Source of the DNA: Dictyophora rubrovolvata | Taxonomy: Eukaryota; Basidiomycota; Agaricomycetes; Phallales; Phallaceae | Direction of reading: 5' to 3' | Length of the DNA: 64,000 bases | Assembly (NCBI GenBank): GCA_029959195.1 | Contig: CP114122.1 | Coordinates: 62,001 to 126,000 of the forward strand | Shown here: positions 23,463-34,688 of the stretch, piece after piece | Position numbering within the stretch: position 1 is the first letter of the stretch | Layout: every line of letters begins with the position of its first letter | Program-made: the position numbers and the translations under genes | The notes under the pieces: model-generated | Seen by the model: the letters and a program-made list of their open reading frames with translations, nothing else | Told to the model about the DNA's origin: nothing | The model's database searches: none

Positions 23463-23878
23463 CAAAGGGGGGTCCAGTTTAGTTCGGCTCGGTTCGTACT
23501 TGACGACCCATTGTATTTTGAGTTCGGCTTGAGCACCATTCCGTCTCAAACCGGTTTGATTGTAGTTTAGAAAGACGTAGTTGTCGTTGAGTTGTCGCAG
23601 TAATTGTTGGGCGCTAATGCTTAGTAAACACGATTAGTAATGTCTCGCTGTTCGCAGGCTTCTCTGCTTGCCAGACAGGGCTGGCACAAGGCTGACATTT
23701 TTTTGGCTGTAGATGAATCTCCAGAGACTATAAAACTCGAAAATGGTATTATGAGAATTTCAATAAATTACTTCCCAAATAAGTTTGGGGTGGTCCAAGC
23801 TTGAGTTCGGTTCCCAAACTGGACTCAGCCTCAACCAAACTGGCCACCGCGTTTCAAACCAAACTGGACCCATCACTG
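23463..23878. mobile_element. Possible short non-autonomous DNA transposon (MITE), hAT-like ends
   Basis: The left end CAAAGGGGGGTCCAGTTT (from 23463) and the right end, read in reverse complement, CAGTGATGGGTCCAGTTT (from 23878) form imperfect terminal inverted repeats of about 22 bases. They share GGGTCCAGTTT. The interior is rich in TTCGG/CCAAAC-type words and has no protein. No clear 8-base target duplication was found, so the element is old, cut short or misread. Confidence 0.4.
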
Positions 23879-26311
23879 GGTATGCTCTGATAAATCCCTT
23901 GTGATATAGACAGACCCTCCCTATATGGAGATCATGAAAGTGGTTTGCCATTCAAGCCATCATTTTCCTCGTTATCAAGATCTTCCAAAGAAGACGACAA
24001 CGAGGAGCTTGGGAGGAAATCCCCGGGAATGAAAAGTGGATGCGCCCTCCGTCAGTGGTCCACATGTCGACCCTCGCGATCACCACCACCACCACCTCCA
24101 TGCTATTTTAACCGCAGCATGAACCCGCAGCATGAACTCTACTAAAGGCAATCTCGCTCGAAAGAGGTACATGCTGAAGGATGACAACTGCGGATAACGT
24201 GAAGTCAATCGCTACCGCGACACAGGAGAGACGATTCAGAACCTATCAGAATTGGTGAATGTGTAACAATTTTCCAAGATGTGGTTTGTTTTGAAGACTG
24301 TTACAAGGTCCCCCATGACCAGCCTTATTCCCAAGACGCGAATCGCTTTTAACGATATGCGTATCAATTCGTTCGAAGCGCCTTGACCAACGTGGACAGC
24401 AAAAATAAATACCATTAGACCTTCATTTATCATGGGACCTGTCTACGACACGGTGGTTTATGCTTTTTTTGGCGGAGAGCTTTTTGTAGGAGCAGTATCA
24501 ACGGACTCGCCCCGCTTAGAACTTATCACAACCTCTGGGTAATATATGTTGAATCAAAGTTAATGCTCAGAAGCGATTTATGACAGGCCAAACTGGGTTA
24601 TATACTGTTTCACTCATTCGTTATTATCGGGGCTTAGTTTATTATTATTATCGCTCCAGTCCTCGAGATATAGCTGCCAGTGTTTTGGGCGACCTTTGGC
24701 CATTTCAAGCCAATACAACTTATGCTGCTTACTGAACCATGATTTTGGAAGAGCACGAAAGAGTCTCAGACATCATCGGAAAGGATTAGCGGTGTACGGG
24801 TTTATTAATATTGACCAGCTGCCGAACTTTAAGGAATTTTCAATAAATAGATTCCTTAGAAGCTCATTCCCGTTCTTTGACACGCCTGTCACTCAAGATT
24901 GCTTCATACATATAGTTTTACTATTCTTTGTCCGATTCGTTGAGAAAGGAAAATCTCTTCGGGTATATTATACTCAAAAAGGAGATTATCTCATTTGTAG
25001 TCCACGCTCTATACATGGATGGCGATGCCCATCAGAATACTGATGACCTTGTCTCAGATAGATTCATCAAAACAGTCAAGTTCGCCAAAAATGGGTGACA
25101 TATTGCTAATCATTCGACTCCCTTTGGAGATGGCGTGTCATCTCAAAAGGCACGACAAGTAATTATATGGTGGTCTGAATGCGCTCAATACTACGTTCCA
25201 CGGATATCTCGCTCCCAGTGAATTGACGACATTTCGTCGTATCACTTGCCAACGGCTGTGAACATAGGACTAGACCCGCAGTCTTCTGAACGATCACGGC
25301 TCAAGTGGATGAACATCGGTCCGGGGCTCACCCGCCGCCGGTAAGGATCTTTCGACTCTGTAACGAGGCGTATTAGCTATGCGAATGACAGGGCATATCT
25401 CGTACAGCAATTGGCTTGCTGAAAACACGAAAACAGGCACCCTGTGCAGGTCATATATCCTATATGGGAATTCAGCCTTTTAGCAGCCGCCGGAAAAAAA
25501 AAACCATCATTTTTGAGAAGAACAGACACCACATAGTTTAACGAATGAGAGCCCGTGGTCGTTACGCATTACGGTACTTACACGTTGAGCCCTGAAAAAT
25601 TCGCAATTGAAGATCTATTATGAGCACATCAAACTTCACTGAATTGAAGTTGGTACGTTTGTTTGTCCCGGCCGCTTGAGACACCGGCTTCTCATGCACC
25701 ATAGGTCAAACTTTAAGCAAAGTGCTTTCCCAGCTACTAGTACAGTGACGCATGGCCTGAAAATTAATCCCTCAACTATTGTCACAAAGTTGGTGAAATC
25801 CTGAAACTGTTTGTCGAGACTCACTTGCAAATGGTGCCTCCAGTACCTGTACTGGAAAAGATTCTGCGAACGTTTGACCGCATACACACACACACGACGG
25901 ACCTGTGACAGCGAAGTCAAGATGACAGGTTATTTTAAGGAAAGAAAGCATGTGTCATATAGATGGTGCTAAGATTCCCCACGGCTGTGTAGCAAGACAG
26001 GCTATGCCCGGCTGTTGTTGAAGAAAAAAAAAAGGAAAAATTCCCGACATATTGACTCTAATTGTGATGCGCGTTAGGGATTTAAAACATACGAATAATA
26101 AACGCAGGAAGGGTTAGAGAGTCGAGGCGAATGTAGCGAGCAGCGTGGTCATGCGAAATTTGCCGGGTCAACAACGGGTCAACGCTACGAAGACCGGTGG
26201 CCATATGCGTGACGGGCGTGACGTTGGTTTGACAGGCGGCAGTGCTTAGCCAAAAAAAAAAATGCATTTAAATTTTCTTGCTCATTCTCACCACAATAAC
26301 CAAGGCTAAGG
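23879..26311. other. Gene-poor region
   Basis: There is no defensible gene over 2.4 kb. A plus frame at 24696-25043 (NIDQLPNFKEFSINRFLRSS) and a minus frame at 25920-25636 (CVYAVKRSQNLFQYRYWRHH) are open but unsupported. Simple sequence includes CACCACCACCAC at about 24082-24096 and (CA)6 near 25885. This may be sequence decayed from older genes or elements. Confidence 0.4.
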
Positions 26312-27679
26312 ATGTTTTCATTGAAACAAGGTATTTCTACTACTTTCTGATATTTATTTCCTAAATATAACATCTTTCATACAGAGCGTTTACCTCACGA
26401 ACTTTACTACGGATTTATTATTCCCCATCTTCTTTCTGAATTTCTTCACCAGTTGATTGTGTACGATAAAAAACAGGCCTGGAACCCATTTATTCAATTG
26501 CCTCTTGTCTGTCGACATTTTCACAAGTCCTGTCGAACGCTCATACGTACGAAAATCTTCGATGTCAACTTTGAGGACACAGATGCCACTGCAACCATGC
26601 AAGTGACCGCTCTGATTAAATTACTGTTTATCTGAATTATTTATTTCAATCTTAAGGGATATCCAAAAAATTTTAAAGTCTACAAAGAAGCTTTGGCAAA
26701 AGGGCAAAAAAATTCCTCTTTTCGCGACCCCCAGACCACTCCCCGTGTCGTCCACATATCAAACGCTCATGTCAAGCCAAAGCTTGATCCAGATCTACAT
26801 TTGCGCTGGATATGCCAAATATTACTACACTGTCGATGTTTTGCCCTCACTCTGTTTGGATCGCCTGTGGATGATAAATTGGATCGACGCAGACGACGAT
26901 TCTGACGACACTGGGACACAGACTCCCGCTGACTTTCGATTTCGACCTTACAAAATGGAAGATGACCGCATGCATCGCGTCTTTCTTCCCTTCACCTGTG
27001 CAATGATGTTGTGTGATTCGATTAAACACGATGCGCTTGCAAACAATATGGCTGACTATCTGGCAAAGAAATCTGTTACATACGGGACAGGTTTGTATAA
27101 TCACTAATGTTCTTGAAACAAATTATTTATCAGTGTCACAGAGCCAATACTTTTAAAGCATGCTCAGGACCTGGAAATGAACATTGCGAGAAGACATAAA
27201 CTACCTCTCGTAAGTAGCGTTGATCATTCCAATTTGCATTTTTTAAATAATTTATCAGACTATATGGAGCAGATGGACCTTGGATACTCTCCGATTGATC
27301 AACGGACGTCGCGATTTCTTAACATCCTTACAAGCTTCGGGGAAACTAGTTTCTAAACACATTCGCTCTTCAGATCTGACCAGGCAAACAATCATCGTGA
27401 GAGATACAAGCTATTCAGTTGGCCTTGAAAACTCACGTGACTTTCCAGAAAACCCGAATTTTAGATGTCCTGAACATCGTTTCCTTAGCTGACTGGGGCA
27501 ATGACACAGAGATTATCAAAAAAAACGCTCTGTTGGCTCTTGAAAGCTTACGAAAAGCCTACAACAACGGGATGGTTGAGCCCGATGAAAACGATGAACA
27601 TTTCCATGAAGCACAATGCGACAAGAAGATTTATTTTTCGCAATTATTCGACATCCCCACCCGGAAAGTGTATCTGTAG
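26312..27679 (+). CDS. F-box-like protein of unknown type
   Basis: The first exon (ATG at 26312, MFSLKQ) joins across a short GT..AG intron to ERLPHELYYGFIIPHLLSEF. It continues WNPFIQLPLVCRHFHKSC, the LP..(L/I)...I.P.L pattern with a later L..V.R.F..SC that marks F-box helices in Agaricomycete proteins. Later exons give YAKYYYTVDVLPSLCLDRLW (26803-26862) and MINWIDADDDSDDTGTQTP, then MEDDRMHRVFLPFTCAMMLC. They continue YSPIDQRTSRFLNILTSFGE (about 27290-27350) and the end LADWGNDTEIIKKNALLALE to the stop at 27679 (IPTRKVYL). An F-box would bind Skp1 and make it an SCF ubiquitin-ligase adaptor; the C-terminal half, which should bind the target, is unrecognised. Internal splice sites between about 26600 and 27420 are only partly settled. 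Confidence 0.6.
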
Positions 27680-28806
27680 TGGAATTATTTCTTACGAAAC
27701 ATTCGGACAAAGTATTACGTAGGCGTCTATGTTATTCGTGGACCATTTTATATGTCAATGTAACTACTAATGTAAAATATTTCACACCGTTTTTATTTGA
27801 ATTGAGTCTGTGCAAGCATGTCATCTTGATTAAGCATGTGCGACTTCAGCTTGCTGCTTGCCTCCTGGCTTTGGCGTCCTAAGGCAGGATTGACCAATCA
27901 AACTGACTGCAATTGTGTCGGAATTCTTCTGCTTCTGACTAGCCAAATCATGACTCGGATAATTGTGAAGCAGCGCCCTTTGAATAACAAATTTTGGCTC
28001 AGCGATAATGACCAACCAACATGCCTGATGTGACACTTCGGCTAAGAAATGTCGATCAAGATTTTATCGATTAAACAAGTCTAGTGAGTACGCTGAGGGT
28101 AATTTTAGTTCTGCTACCGAACGCTTACTGCGTAGATTGATATGACGACGACGTTTGAATCTTAAGCTGTACATGTTTGCAAATCTTTCCAAAACAAGAA
28201 CTCGATTATTTCGTTCAAATAGAAATACAATCGACCTTGTTCCGTCTATAGTTATCGTACTTCCTAACATCGTCACATTCTACTTTCAAATTTAACTATA
28301 GGGGTGATTAGAATACCCAATGATTTGTGATATTTCTCTTAGGAGTTGATCAACGATTCCCCAGCCTGAACCCGAAAGAGATTATCACGACTACCCGATG
28401 CGCCCGTGTTTCCCTTTCCTATGCGTTAGGGCAATTCCGGCCGGAACTTCCACCAGATTTTTCATTGTAGAATTTTCCTGGTATTAAAATGCTACAGGTT
28501 GGCACCGTTATATGACTTATAGATTCTTTCCCAAAGTGGAACACATAATGTTTACGACTCGTTTATGTCAGGAAGGGTAACCATGACTCTGACTCCGATT
28601 TCTACTCGGTCGTCGGTGGAAAAGAAATATGGATATGTATCTTTATAAAAGAATCATTTTCTTTATTCTGACCTCGTGAATTCCCCAGCTTCGAGTCTCT
28701 GTTTACTTTTTCCCTCTTTTACAAAAGCACAGTCTAAAGAGACTTTTCATCTTCATTTATCTCAAACAAAAATACTAAAGCTTGTTTACTCTCTCGCTGC
28801 TATCAA
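27680..28806. other. Intergenic between F-box-like gene and Cys-rich gene A
   Basis: There is no gene. A TATA-like TTATAAAAG lies at about 28644-28652, about 160 bases before the ATG at 28807, and CT-rich sequence follows it. Both probably belong to the promoter of the Cys-rich gene. Confidence 0.45.
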
Positions 28807-29085
28807 ATGTGTCTAACGGTTATGACTGCGAAAGCAAAGCATACAAGCTGTGGACATCTTTCGGACACACAACAAATCTTTTCTCCCTGTTCCTCAGTCA
28901 CCTGCCTGTCAAGTACAAGTCATCCTTCCAGCTGCGCTCTTGGTTCGAGACATGGTTCAGGCTGCAATACATGCACCGCGAGCCAAGCCTGTTCAAGCCA
29001 TCACTCGTGTCGTGCAGTTTTGGACCGCAAAGAAACCTGGAGCCAAGTAATTAATGGTTATTGCAAAAGTTGTGGTGGCTCGTAG
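28807..29085 (+). CDS. Small cysteine-patterned protein A (92 aa)
   Basis: This is an uninterrupted frame from an ATG at 28807 to a stop at 29085, starting MCLTVMTAKAKHTSCGHLSD. Cysteines lie at residues 2, 15, 28, 33, 43, 53, 56, 62, 68, 86 and 89, with conserved CGHLSD, SHP and HH. The protein ends INGYCKSCGGS. The pairs C-x4-C, C-x2-C and C-x2-C with nearby His look like zinc ligands. There is no hydrophobic signal peptide, so an intracellular zinc-binding protein is more likely than a secreted toxin or effector. Gene B at 30443-30147 on the other strand shares the first 43 residue positions without a gap. This type of short fungal protein starting MC..(10-12)..CGH is not known to me by function. 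Confidence 0.65.
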   Translation: MCLTVMTAKAKHTSCGHLSDTQQIFSPCSSVTCLSSTSHPSSCALGSRHGSGCNTCTASQACSSHHSCRAVLDRKETWSQVINGYCKSCGGS

Positions 29086-30146
29086 ATTCTCACAAAATAT
29101 AGCTTCCGGCAAATTTATTTATTGTTTTGCTAGCCCCCTCTCCCTTATGTATTATTACACGTTCATCCCGCCTCATTCTTTATTCCCTTTATTATACTCA
29201 TTTCCCCCCTTGCCCTTCTACTCATTTCTGATAACTATAAAGTCTAAGCTTCAATTGTTTGTTCAAATGATACCCAGACTGTATATTATATTATATCTCC
29301 AAGCCAGGTGGCATTTGTAGTAGACTCGATGAAAGCTCCAATCATAGTCTGATTCAATCACAAGCTCCCTGCCTGGAATTTTTCTTGGTAGATTTTAATT
29401 ATGTGTCATACGCTATGCTATGTAACGCCCGAAATAGCATGACTCTAGATATCACTGGTCTGGACGCCACAACCTGAGCTTCTCTTGTCGTATTACTATA
29501 CTACTTTATTACACAAATAGCCAATGATTATTTGGTAAGTTAATGGATTTAAAGTAAGCAAAGCGGATACACATATTTTCATTGTTATTATGAATTCTTG
29601 AATAGATTTCCTTTGCCGACGCATCCTCATATCTCGGTTGCTGGCGTATTTGGCACTGTCCACAGGAAACGGCGTTAGAAGCATGAGGAGGTGCGGCCGC
29701 GGAGGATGTGTATTTGCTATTTAACGAATAACAATGCATGAATTCTTTTTCCTACGACTCCAGGAGCATTGCTTCTAAGCTATATCAAATCGTTTAAGAG
29801 ACAGTCTCGCCTATCTAAATTTTTAATGAAGGACTATATATAATATAATTAAGGCGGCAGTCACATCAAAATACATTGGTCATTGCCTAAAAGTAAAATC
29901 CTAGTCTCGCCACAAACAGGCATTATAAACAGCTTGACCAGTATAACAGTTGACAAATATATATATTCGAATGGCGTTTCGAAATCCCGGAAGTCTCGGG
30001 GCTGATAAGTTTTTACGAGTCCCGCTTAATCCCGCGGATGTATAATGGGCAATTAACGTGTGACATTTCCGAGAACGAGGTGCATCAAATACATATTTGA
30101 TCGACGCCGCTGACGGCTCCAACACAACTCCAATGAATCCTGAACC
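29086..30146. other. Spacer between the two Cys-rich paralogues
   Basis: This 1.06 kb AT-rich spacer probably contains both 3' regions, because the two genes point toward each other. Only short open frames are present and no RNA gene was recognised. Confidence 0.45.
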
Positions 30147-30443
30147 CTACTTCCAAAACCCTCCTCCGCTCTTGGTCTCGCATTTTGGGCATAAACCCAA
30201 GATATATTGTCGACATCTTTCCGACCTTTGTATCACTGGTTGACAACGATGATGGATTCTACACGCGCCTGTGATATTTGAACAAAGCTGACAGCTATCT
30301 GACGCACCGATTAGGCACGCCGTCGGATGTGAGTTGCTTGTTGCGCAAGATGATAGAGAACATTGAACACGATAGGTTTCTATGTCGCTTAAGTGGCCGC
30401 AAATCGTGTATTTTGTATGGCTTTCGAGGAGATGGTGGCACAT
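30147..30443 (-). CDS. Small cysteine-patterned protein B (98 aa), paralogue of A
   Basis: The single open frame starts at an ATG at 30443 (MCHHLLESHTKYTICGHLSD) and ends at 30147. Cysteines at 2, 15, 28, 33, 43, 51, 54, 61, 67, 77, 85 and 88 match protein A apart from a two-residue shorter loop between 43 and 51 and a one-residue change before 61. The shared words are CGHLSD, S.SHP..C, C..C, AC..HH.C..V..R.E and GxCxxC. Conservation of pattern with divergence of other residues indicates that both are real, selected proteins. An extra C at 77 and a Gly/Lys tail (TKSGGGFWK) are specific to B. A structural zinc-binding role is inferred; the biological role is unknown. Confidence 0.65.
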   Translation of the reverse strand: MCHHLLESHTKYTICGHLSDIETYRVQCSLSSCATSNSHPTACLIGASDSCQLCSNITGACRIHHRCQPVIQRSERCRQYILGLCPKCETKSGGGFWK

Positions 30444-32328
30444 CGCTCTGGGCTGAAGGTGAACGGAGAGAACTGAGGAAGATATGTGAGCGCACCAATG
30501 TAGCTTTTGCGATGGACTTCTACAATGAACTTTGAGCTCTTATTATGTAAAAGAACGCAAGAGGTTTAATACGGTACAGAAGCGATGAGTGGACACCGCT
30601 TTTATGTTATTTTTTGATGCCGAATTGACATTGGCCCTTTTGCCAAATGGACCAAAGTTTCAAATGAATAGGGGCTGCTCCGACACTGAGTCGACTGTAG
30701 CCTAAATTCTGTCGCTGGCTTTTGACAACGATAGCTTTGGCACCGACCGAGGTTCCGAAGATTCTCAAGATACCTTCAGAGGTAAATATCGTGAGAAATC
30801 GAACGATGATGTCACTTGACACGGTGCCAGTCACATTGACAAGTATAGTACTCTGAATTGATTGGGGGACACTCGAGATTAGAATAATGAATACTTTATG
30901 GACATACGGACCAACGATTAAGCGGTACGACACTAGTGCCGTGATTGTTTTTTAAACCTCAGAAGAGGTATTCCGGACCGATGTCATAAATTATGCTCCC
31001 TTTCCTATATTCCAAGAAATTCAAGGCAACTTTTCGATAGCACTCCGCAGACCCAAACGTCCGATTATCATACTAACTCACGTATCCGAGATGCTCAAAC
31101 CGTCTCTCTCAAGTACCTGCTCTGGGCAATGTAGCTTGTTTGAAATATGGACCGCCAACCCACGATGGATAAGGTGGCAAAGGGACCATAGATTTGGCTG
31201 GGTAAAGCGGGAAAACAAAGCCTCGATAACTGGGATATACGGCCAATTGCCTCACCACATGACGGGTCGGCCCACACAAGGTGGCCTCAACATTTGATTT
31301 TTGAAAAGATCCGGTTGGGAAATGACCGGTATAGTCGACTATAACGGACAGCCGACATCGTGGAATTTCGAGAGTCGTATCTTCTGAGTGTTACAATTGT
31401 GGGAGCTGCGAGCTGAAACGCGAATAGAACTAATTATTTATATTAGCAAGCGGGGAACATGCCCGTGGCCAAGCACGACCTTAGACAGTGCTGCGATCCA
31501 TGTGGTACCAGCCAGAGTCGCGAGGCCGTGAAACGGATCTGGAAAGTTAATTTATTAAAACACGGAACACTGGATTGACATTTGATGCGTGCCTAATGGT
31601 TCATGGTTTCTTTTTTCATATAGCTTCCGGTTTTCTTCATATAGCTTCCATTTTTTTTTTGCCTATGTGGTACGTGTCAAAGGTGATATCTCATGTGGCG
31701 GATGGCAAAACTGGCTTAGAAAATGGTAATGAGAGCATGTATGTCACCATGATCGATAGTTCAGTAATAAATGGGGAAAATTATGGCACCCTGAAAAGGT
31801 TTCCAAGTGAGTGTTCTGAAGTGGAGTCAATAGAATTTAAGGCAATTGAACATGAGGGGGCACTAGATAGTAAAATATTTAGCCCTTGATAAAGATTCTG
31901 ATAATGAGCTAACCTAGGGCGTGTTTTCTCTCTCCTCACTTTTCTGGCTCACACCTTCGTGAGCCTCAGGCTTTGAACATGCCGGTTATCGATGATCGAT
32001 GATCATTAGGAATGCACGATGTAGGGGACCTTTACGCAATAACGGCCTGGTTACATATTGTATTAATGAGATACATGGATATTGTTGAAAGAGTTGGAAT
32101 CCTCAAGTCATGGAAACGGACACGCGAGGCTGAAAGGGAAATTTTAAAGTTGTCTCGAAGCGAAGGTGATGTCAAAATGACGATCAGTCACGTGAGCGTC
32201 ACTTTGCAAACTTTTCCTTCTTCCTTCCCTTTGTGTAATGATCTAGCAGACGTATTTAAAAAAATACAAGGCGACTTGGCGGCTTTATGAAAAGACTTTA
32301 AGAATTAAGCGTTTTCTCTCACTGTAAT
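30444..32328. other. Gene-poor region with unassigned open frames
   Basis: Three frames have protein-like composition but no resolved gene model. Minus 30933-30607 contains SDIIVRFLTIFTSEGILRIF and KAIVVKSQRQNLGYSRLSVG. Plus 31575-31889 contains ESMYVTMIDSSVINGENYGT. Plus 32012-32290 contains VGILKSWKRTREAEREILKL and ends VFKKIQGDLAAL. The last two could belong to one small gene or be remnants. No family was recognised. Confidence 0.3.
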
Positions 32329-32373
32329 AACATTCCTCTCTTTCTTTTTTTCTCCCTCTCTTTTCTCTCAATT
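32329..32373 (+). promoter_or_regulatory. CT-rich tract upstream of the gene at 32390
   Basis: This pyrimidine-dominated run (T and C, few purines) lies 17-60 bases before the ATG at 32390. It is the same arrangement as before the DUF6533 gene at 11104 and a likely core-promoter element. Confidence 0.4.
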
Positions 32374-32389
32374 TTTGCACTCTCTTATC

Positions 32390-34339
32390 ATGTCAAAACA
32401 TGACGCGGTCACCTCCAATCTTAGTGACTTCTTTCGAAAATTAATCTTACCAACAATAATTAATGGCCCCGCTGCTCCCTTACCCACCCCCGATGGTGAA
32501 CCTAGTCCGGTGACTCCACTATGGCAAGAGCCGGAACGCTTTCCAACTTTTCAAGACGTGACTTGCATCGAAGGTATGACCCAGGAGGTTCAAACTTGTA
32601 AATATCCATTTCTCGTCAATGCACATCCCTTTTGTTAATTTTTTATTTACACAAGTCTTTGCTGCGCGTCGGAGTAGTGAAAGCCTAGTCGCACTTCTCG
32701 AAACACTGTCACTTCCAATCCATGCACCCATCGCGATGCGGCCTCCCGAAGTGGACACCGTGTATAGGGATTTCCACCCTTTGATAATTAACGGGCTCAA
32801 CGACTTTATGACTTTCCTTCATCGTTTTATATTCCGAAGTACCCACCAAATCCTACGTGTCCTGGGCCATTTCCATGATTGGTCATTCACAACCATTAAC
32901 CATGTCTCAAGCGATGTAGTCGTGAACCCTATAGTTTTTCATAATTGTGGAACTTCGATCCCAAAATCAAACACTGTGTCTCTCGTTATCCTTCCTTTTG
33001 TACCCTGGGAATTTACCGAGAAAGATTTTGTTAACTTATCTGAATGTAATCGAGTTGTAAGTTTTCAATCTTCATTTTTATAATTAAGATTCAACACTTA
33101 CTGTTTCTTGAGTTTGAATATCGCGAATCTGACTGGGTGACCAAGAGTGATAGAATTTGGGCTTATGTTCGTTGCTATTTCCGTTTCCGACACCGTTCAT
33201 CCGACCAATTGTTCTTAACGAAAGTTCCATAGCTTTATGATATTTGTTTAAACCTTAATTGTAATTTTTTTGTCATAACATCTTACCAAAGATGGTGTTT
33301 TGGATATTTTCTGTCGGGTACGTTTACCATCGTGTCAGTCATGTCATATTTCTTCACTCGTTTGTTTAGACTGGTCCGAAATTTATTTCTCGGAACCACT
33401 TAATTTCGATAATTCGCATGTATCAATTATAGGAGCACTTGTATTTTGGATTGAGAGTTCTTTTGAAGACTTTAAGGCTGGTCTTTCTTCTGTCTTCGTT
33501 TCTTGTGAGCTAACTTTTACGCCCTCTGTAGATTCGAGAGGAATCACTCGGAAATGAACCTACTCCAGTTGAAGCTAATTGGTGCTACAGTCGTTGTGAC
33601 TTTACAGACCTTCGAACTGGTAATAGACAACTCCATAAAAAGGTCCTTCAGTTAGCAAGCACCCAAACATGGAGATGGGTACAATTACCTATTGGGCGTC
33701 GCCATTATAGATTCGGCGTAATCCATAATCATGGAAGACGTAATCACGAACTCCGCCGTATTAATGATCAGTTACATTCAAGGGAGAATAAGATGCGCTA
33801 TGCGGAGATTAAGAAGCGAATACAAAAAGCTAAAGAGGTTCAACGGGCTAAAAAGATTGAAGAGGAAGAAATAAAAAAAGTGGAAGCGACGATGGAAACC
33901 GAACAGACTAAACAAAATAACCTGATCGAAGATACTGATTCGATTAACAGACCGACAACGATTATGGTGGAGACAGACAAATCTCACGGGGGGGAGGTGG
34001 AGGATATCGACATCAAAGACATATCCGATTCCGAATCTGAAGCTGAATCAGACATCGATCTGCTCTACAGCAAAAAGGACGAGGAGTATTACGACGACTG
34101 GCGGACAAAAGTGGCAGAACTCAGATCGCCTAAGTGAGTAGTAAACTTACTTGTCGGGTTGTTTGAAAAGACACGATATTAACGAAATATACAGTGAGGT
34201 TCGTTTGTTTGTTTCTGGGGAATACACGGCAACGTATTATGGAGATGAGCCTGAAGAGTTCAAAAAACAGTTTGATCTACAAGTTGAGTGCGTTAAGGAT
34301 ACCCTCCTTGGTGACCTCGACTATGGGACACCCGATTAA
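32390..34339 (+). CDS. Unknown protein with charged helical and acidic C-terminal region
   Basis: The ATG at 32390 gives MSKHDAVTSNLSDFFRKLIL. An intron at about 32574-32657 joins CIEV to FAARRSSESLVALLETLSL. The large second exon carries HPLIINGLNDFMTFLHRFIF and VSLVILPFVPWEFTEKDFVN. Further exons give FEYRESDWVTKSDRIWAYVR (about 33110-33170) and ALVFWIESSFEDFKAGL (about 33430-33480), with some splice sites unsettled. A long exon from about 33530 contains RWVQLPIGRRHYRFGVIHNH and a Lys/Glu-rich helix KRIQKAKEVQRAKKIEEEE (33817-33873). An acidic segment follows (DIKDISDSESEAESDIDLL). The last exon HDINEIYSEVRLFVSGEYTA ends at 34339 (LGDLDYGTPD). I recognise no domain. The order is a folded N-terminal half, a coiled-coil-like charged segment and an acidic tail. 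It sits between the Cys-rich pair and the F-box genes. Confidence 0.6.
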
Positions 34340-34688
34340 AAACCAGACAACAAAGACATAAATAGCCTCTGAAGTAATTTATATTGGTTCTCCCTCTATG
34401 ATTGTATCTTTTAGTTATAGTCCAGTCAGTCCTGTATACATATGTATTTATGGCGCGTAGTAAAATCCAATCTCACACCGGTGCATTCAACCTAATTTCA
34501 TTTCTCGTCTCCAGTTTCTATCACAAATGCTTTGTTTTTATAGGCACCTTAAGCGCCGCAGTTTCAAAAAATTTCGACTTACGTCAGCGATGTCTATTTT
34601 TGAATCCGGCCTTTCGTCATTGGGGCGGTGACACCTTGAGCACCTGGGGGCACTGTCTCTATAACTTAACAACTTACCAACATCTAGA
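34340..34688. other. Intergenic, upstream of the F-box/WD40 gene
   Basis: This short spacer of about 350 bases has no convincing feature beyond AT-rich sequence. It presumably holds the promoter of the gene at 34689. Confidence 0.45.

Noticed and set aside
24080-24100. CACCAC trinucleotide run
   Set aside because: It is a short microsatellite with no His-rich coding frame or element attached.
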